Shown: one piece after another, positions 61,052-64,000 of the stretch
Layout: every line of letters begins with the position of its first letter
Numbering within the stretch: the first letter of the stretch is position 1
NCBI GenBank assembly: GCA_947495685.1
Contig: CANLZY010000005.1
Coordinates: 154,486-218,485, forward strand
DNA from: an uncultured Tropicimonas sp.
Lineage (GTDB): Bacteria; Pseudomonadota; Alphaproteobacteria; Rhodobacterales; Rhodobacteraceae
DNA length: 64,000 nt
Direction: 5' to 3'
Translations under genes and position numbers: made by a program
The notes under the pieces: model-generated
What the model was told of the DNA's origin: nothing
The model's input: only the letters and a program-made list of their open reading frames with translations
Databases searched by the model: none

Positions 61052-62130
61052 CCACTCTTGATGAACAAACGTTCGAAATAAGCTTGGGCGGCAATCTCGA
61101 ACCGTGTCAGTTCGGCATCAGACGATACCGCGGTGTGCTTCTTGAAAGTTCTCGCGAAAGAGCCGGCAGTCGCTTCGTCATCGAGCAATACGAGCCCATG
61201 GTTGAGCGACGCAACAACGTCCTTGCCTTTTGTCTCGACCAGCAGTTTAGCGCGGTCATCAGGCTCCACGGATTTCAAGGTAGCCTCGACGGTCTGCTTG
61301 TCGTTTGCGCTGGCGCCGAGAGCCTTTCTGATGATGCCCAAAGCGCCGTGCGGACCAGGTATACTGTTGACCATTTGCGCTACGTCGCTTCCGATCACGA
61401 AAGGCAGCGATTTTGCTTCAATTGAATCCAGCCGACTTTCTAGGATGTAACTCCACCCACCCAAGTGCCACCAGAGCAGATCAACTTCCTCGGCAAGGCG
61501 GACGTTCTCGGCCGTCAACTGTTCGAGCGCTGCATTGAACTTATCGATCGCCCGTGTCTCGGCCGCCTTGGCTTCGGTGGCGACCGTTTCGATCGCAACC
61601 TGGACGGTAGCAGCGTCAAAAGTGGGTGCGATACTGCTTATGGCCTTAGTTGTCTCGCGCCAACGGCCTTTCGATACTCTGGCGTTGAACTTCAGGCCCC
61701 GTTTCCGCGCCGACTCCAAGAAAACGTCTCTCGCAAAAAGCTCGAGCTTGCCGTCGCCCGGCGCGTGGCGCTGACCCGCAAACGAGGCCGCCATGAGCAG
61801 CGTCGCGACGCGTTCGAAATTACCCGCCTGGAGAATGCTGTCGAGGACAATCGCACCCATGATCTTGGCGTCCTCGCGATCTCGCGTTAGAGAGAATCCC
61901 GCTTCTTTTTCACGAATGGTCGCCTGAAGCCACTCTCCCGAGTCGTCGCCATCCGTGGGCGGAATATCGTAGGCAATTTTCGTGAGCCCAATGATCTTTC
62001 CGACGGACTCTCGAGCCTCAGTCGATAGCTTTGTCAAGGCTGCGACCCGCGCCTCCACCAGCGACCGTTCAGCCGAAGGATGAAACTCTCTAAAGGCATC
62101 CGCGAAATCAAACGCGTCATCTTCCGCCAT
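61042..62130 (-). CDS. GTPase-associated system helical (GASH) protein
   Basis: This 362-residue, almost wholly helical protein carries the GASH-like signature EEVDLLWWHLGGWSYILESR (about 214-233) followed by DVAQMVNSIPGPHGALGIIR (about 249-268). The N-terminal part contains HPSAERSLVEARVAALTKLS. GASH proteins were named for co-occurrence with GTPases in predicted conflict systems and probably act as scaffold or sensor. The start is 6 bases after the phosphoesterase stop; the end overlaps the double-GTPase 2 gene. Confidence 0.78.
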   Translation of the reverse strand: MAEDDAFDFADAFREFHPSAERSLVEARVAALTKLSTEARESVGKIIGLTKIAYDIPPTDGDDSGEWLQATIREKEAGFSLTRDREDAKIMGAIVLDSILQAGNFERVATLLMAASFAGQRHAPGDGKLELFARDVFLESARKRGLKFNARVSKGRWRETTKAISSIAPTFDAATVQVAIETVATEAKAAETRAIDKFNAALEQLTAENVRLAEEVDLLWWHLGGWSYILESRLDSIEAKSLPFVIGSDVAQMVNSIPGPHGALGIIRKALGASANDKQTVEATLKSVEPDDRAKLLVETKGKDVVASLNHGLVLLDDEATAGSFARTFKKHTAVSSDAELTRFEIAAQAYFERLFIKSGWL

Positions 62131-62136
62131 GATACT

Positions 62137-63456
62137 TTATTCCTTATCCTCGATGAGCTTGCTCACCTCGTCGTTCAGGGCACTAAGTAGCCCCTTCGTC
62201 TTCGCACGATTAACGGCGGCGAGCACGAACTGCCACCGCTTCAGCCCCTGGTCGCCGTCTTGGTCCAGTCGAAGTTCACCAATGATACGGCGCTGGTCAT
62301 GCTCCGACAGTTCGAGCAATTTGCGGACAACGGTTGTCGATCGCAACGGTTCGTTTGGAGTTCCAGTTGTCGTCGCGTCGTCGTCAGTCATGGCGAGTGC
62401 TCTCTCATCGGCAATCGCCCCTGCAATGCAGCTGGTCGCCTTGTCAGGCGTCGTCCACTTGGAGAGCTGATGTGGAACCGACCATCGTTCTTTGTCGTCC
62501 GGATCTGGCACCGCAATGAACCGATGCCCTTCCCACTTGCGAACCCAGATGCCGACATTGAGCCACCGTTCCTCATCAGCTGTTGTCTCGACCGAGAGTT
62601 CGATCCAATTATACCCTGGGTCCCAGTTCGAGTCGTCTCTTTCGGGTTGAACCGCTCCAGCCCTTATTGTCGTGAACCGTCGGCCTTCCTCGATACGCCG
62701 GGTATGCTCATGTCCAAACAGCTGGAGACGGGTCACATTCTCAAGCCGCTCCTTGAATGTGGCGCCGTTGCGCAGCCAATTATAAGGATGATGGCACATG
62801 ACGGCGTGGACGACACCCTCCTCGCGTCTGATTTGAGCCCCCATCGGATCGACGAACATTTTGTCTACGTCGTCGAGTTCGTCGGAGACTAGCACGGAAC
62901 TGAAGCCCCAGAATTTCAGCGTCGAACCGTCGTTTAATGTCCAAGATCGGCTGACATAAGGCTTAAGCTCGGGATGTTTGTCCTCATACGGCCCGATCGC
63001 GCACTCGAACTGCGCCGCGAAGGCGTTGAAGTTTTCCAGCGGCGCGAAAATCAATTGTGATGACATGGGCTCGCTTAGATACTCGCGAAGCACGTCGTCG
63101 GCAGTGTCCTCACCGAGCCCCCGTAGTGTCGCGCGTGCATCTTGGTGCATGCGGGACGCCGCCTTACCACGGTCGACGTCGTGATTACCTGGAATGACGA
63201 AAATGCTATCCATACTGCAGCCTGCAGCGGGACAGAGCAAATCCCTCAACCAGTCGGTGGCGAATTGGTATTCGTCCTGCGCCCCTGCAAATGCGATGTC
63301 GCCGGAAATCAGGATCGCGTCGGCTGGGCGACCAATTTTCGACCGCATTTTCCTAACGTCGTCAACAATGTCGTCACGAAGCGCTCCGTTCGGATCATCG
63401 TCTCTTCTGACTTCCTTGGACCTAAAATGAATGTCCGACAAATGTAGAAAAAGCAT
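62137..63456 (-). CDS. calcineurin-like metallophosphoesterase, probable effector of the GTPase system
   Basis: The protein has about 439 residues. The phosphoesterase domain shows all metal motifs: LHLSDIHF (4-11), SGDIAFAG (51-58), IPGNHDVDRG (88-97), a CHHPYNW motif (about 218-226) and GHEHTRR near residue 250. A C-terminal helical module (about 370-439, TTVVRKLLELSEHDQRRIIG onward) resembles adaptor or effector-associated domains. It is predicted to cut a phosphoester, possibly a nucleotide or nucleic acid. The ATG at 63456 begins directly at the conserved first strand; a longer frame to 63564 adds 36 unrelated residues. First gene of the operon. Confidence 0.8.
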   Translation of the reverse strand: MLFLHLSDIHFRSKEVRRDDDPNGALRDDIVDDVRKMRSKIGRPADAILISGDIAFAGAQDEYQFATDWLRDLLCPAAGCSMDSIFVIPGNHDVDRGKAASRMHQDARATLRGLGEDTADDVLREYLSEPMSSQLIFAPLENFNAFAAQFECAIGPYEDKHPELKPYVSRSWTLNDGSTLKFWGFSSVLVSDELDDVDKMFVDPMGAQIRREEGVVHAVMCHHPYNWLRNGATFKERLENVTRLQLFGHEHTRRIEEGRRFTTIRAGAVQPERDDSNWDPGYNWIELSVETTADEERWLNVGIWVRKWEGHRFIAVPDPDDKERWSVPHQLSKWTTPDKATSCIAGAIADERALAMTDDDATTTGTPNEPLRSTTVVRKLLELSEHDQRRIIGELRLDQDGDQGLKRWQFVLAAVNRAKTKGLLSALNDEVSKLIEDKE

Positions 63457-63587
63457 ATAGTCCCACAGTCTTTTGGTTGTGCATCCCACCGAGGAAAACG
63501 CCGCAGCCTTGATGCTTCGCTTAGTCGTATATCCAAGGCTTGGCGCCTCTTGAACGGCCTTCAACTCGGTATAGCAAAAAAATCACG

Positions 63588-63713
63588 ATGATCACGCTAC
63601 GAAGGGTCCATGAGCAAGTGAAATACCTAAGGGCGCATCGGTCAACGAGTTCACTGCAGGCTGCTGCGCGTGGATATCGCTACCGGGCGCGGACCCTGAG
63701 CCTCCCCCAATGA
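63588..63713 (+). pseudogene. 41-codon gene remnant interrupted by the insertion sequence
   Basis: An open frame from ATG 63588 reads MITLRRVHEQVKYLRAHRST and continues through basic sequence to LSLPQ, where TGA at 63711-63713 is provided by the first bases of the insertion sequence. The abrupt end at the IS boundary suggests the 5' piece of a disrupted gene. It is too short to assign to a family, and could be a chance frame. Confidence 0.35.
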
Positions 63714-64000
63714 AGTGGTCCGCCCCTATGATTAGGAAGCGGAGGACCATAGATGACGATCAAGAGACCCAAGCCTGAAGAGATTGTCGTTAAGTTGCGG
63801 CAGGTTGAAGTTCTGATGGGGCAAGGGATGCCTCGAATTGATGCGATCAGACAGATCGCCGTTACTGAGCAAACCTACTATCGCTGGAAGAAGAAGTACG
63901 GCGGAATGGGCACGGAACAACTGAAAGAACTGAAGCGGCTACAGAAAGAGAATGAGCGGCTTCGGCGAGCGGTTTCGGATCTGACGTTGGACAAATTGAT
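63711..64000 (+). mobile_element. IS3-family insertion sequence, left part (continues beyond window)
   Basis: The element begins with TGAAGTGGTCCGCCCC, a plausible left terminal repeat, 42 bases before an IS3-type orfA. The right end lies outside the window. Its insertion next to the GTPase operon marks the outer side of the accessory island. Confidence 0.75.
63753..64000 (+). CDS. IS3-family transposase OrfA, N-terminal part (cut by window edge)
   Basis: The 82 visible codons begin MTIKRPKPEEIVVKLRQVEV and contain an HTH_Tnp_1-type helix-turn-helix (IRQIAVTEQTYYRWKKKYGG, about 34-53) and the start of the leucine-zipper region (LKELKRLQKENERLRRAVSD). This is typical of the IS407/IS3 orfA that precedes an integrase-type orfB through a -1 frameshift. 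GGAGGA lies 7 bases upstream of the ATG. Confidence 0.88.
   Translation, partial: MTIKRPKPEEIVVKLRQVEVLMGQGMPRIDAIRQIAVTEQTYYRWKKKYGGMGTEQLKELKRLQKENERLRRAVSDLTLDKL

Noticed and set aside
1..64000. CRISPR array or tandem repeat array anywhere in the window
   Set aside because: No regularly spaced repeats of 20-40 bases were seen; only short hairpins and isolated short repeats.

Overview
The window looks like a chromosomal segment of an alphaproteobacterium of the Rhodobacterales (Roseobacter/Rhodobacter relatives). It is GC-rich and codes densely on both strands. Lineage markers are a class I lysyl-tRNA synthetase, a hisS-hisZ-hisG block with short-form HisG, DUF1489 and DUF4864 proteins, an adenosylcobalamin-dependent ribonucleotide reductase, and an sqdBDC sulfolipid operon like that of Rhodobacter sphaeroides. 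No rRNA, tRNA or CRISPR array was seen.

1-31.7 kb: after two minus-strand envelope genes (a truncated MotA/TolQ/ExbB-type channel and an exported protein) comes a type VI secretion system. The order is tssA-tssB-tssC-hcp-tagJ-tssE-tssF-tssG-tssH(clpV)-vgrG-(unknown)-PAAR-fha/tagH-tssK-tssL-tssM-tagF-pppA on the plus strand, then ppkA and an OmpA-like gene on the minus strand. No tssJ was found, and TssL carries its own OmpA-type peptidoglycan-binding domain. A TagF/PppA/PpkA/FHA set implies post-translational (threonine phosphorylation) control. Downstream are an M15 peptidase coupled to an exported caspase-like/Sel1/peptidoglycan-binding protein, and three exported or membrane proteins of unknown role.

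31.9-46.4 kb: a lipid region. sqdBDC (sulfoquinovosyl diacylglycerol) is followed by a tightly overlapping seven-gene operon: class I HMG-CoA reductase, UbiA prenyltransferase, a PEP-synthase-like phosphotransferase, a BtaA-like (DUF3419) transferase, a dolichol/phytol-kinase-like membrane protein, a GNAT-like protein and an AMP-forming ligase. The combination suggests an uncharacterised prenyl- or amino-lipid pathway. A PBP4-type carboxypeptidase (dacB) and a TerB-like gene follow.

46.5-55.9 kb: housekeeping genes lysS, DUF4864, slyX, hisS-hisZ-hisG, an exported protein, DUF1489 and nrdJ. NrdJ carries an apparent XRE-type helix-turn-helix insertion. A strong terminator closes this block.

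55.9-64 kb: a visibly less GC-rich accessory island. A small orphan gene precedes a five-gene minus-strand operon that I read as a GTPase-centred conflict (defence) system: calcineurin-like phosphoesterase, GASH-type helical protein, two different P-loop GTPases (double-GTPase 2 and 1 types) and a GAP1-N1-type protein. An IS3-family insertion sequence runs off the right edge.

The three observations I rate highest are the GTPase system, the HMGR/UbiA/BtaA operon and the HTH-bearing ribonucleotide reductase.
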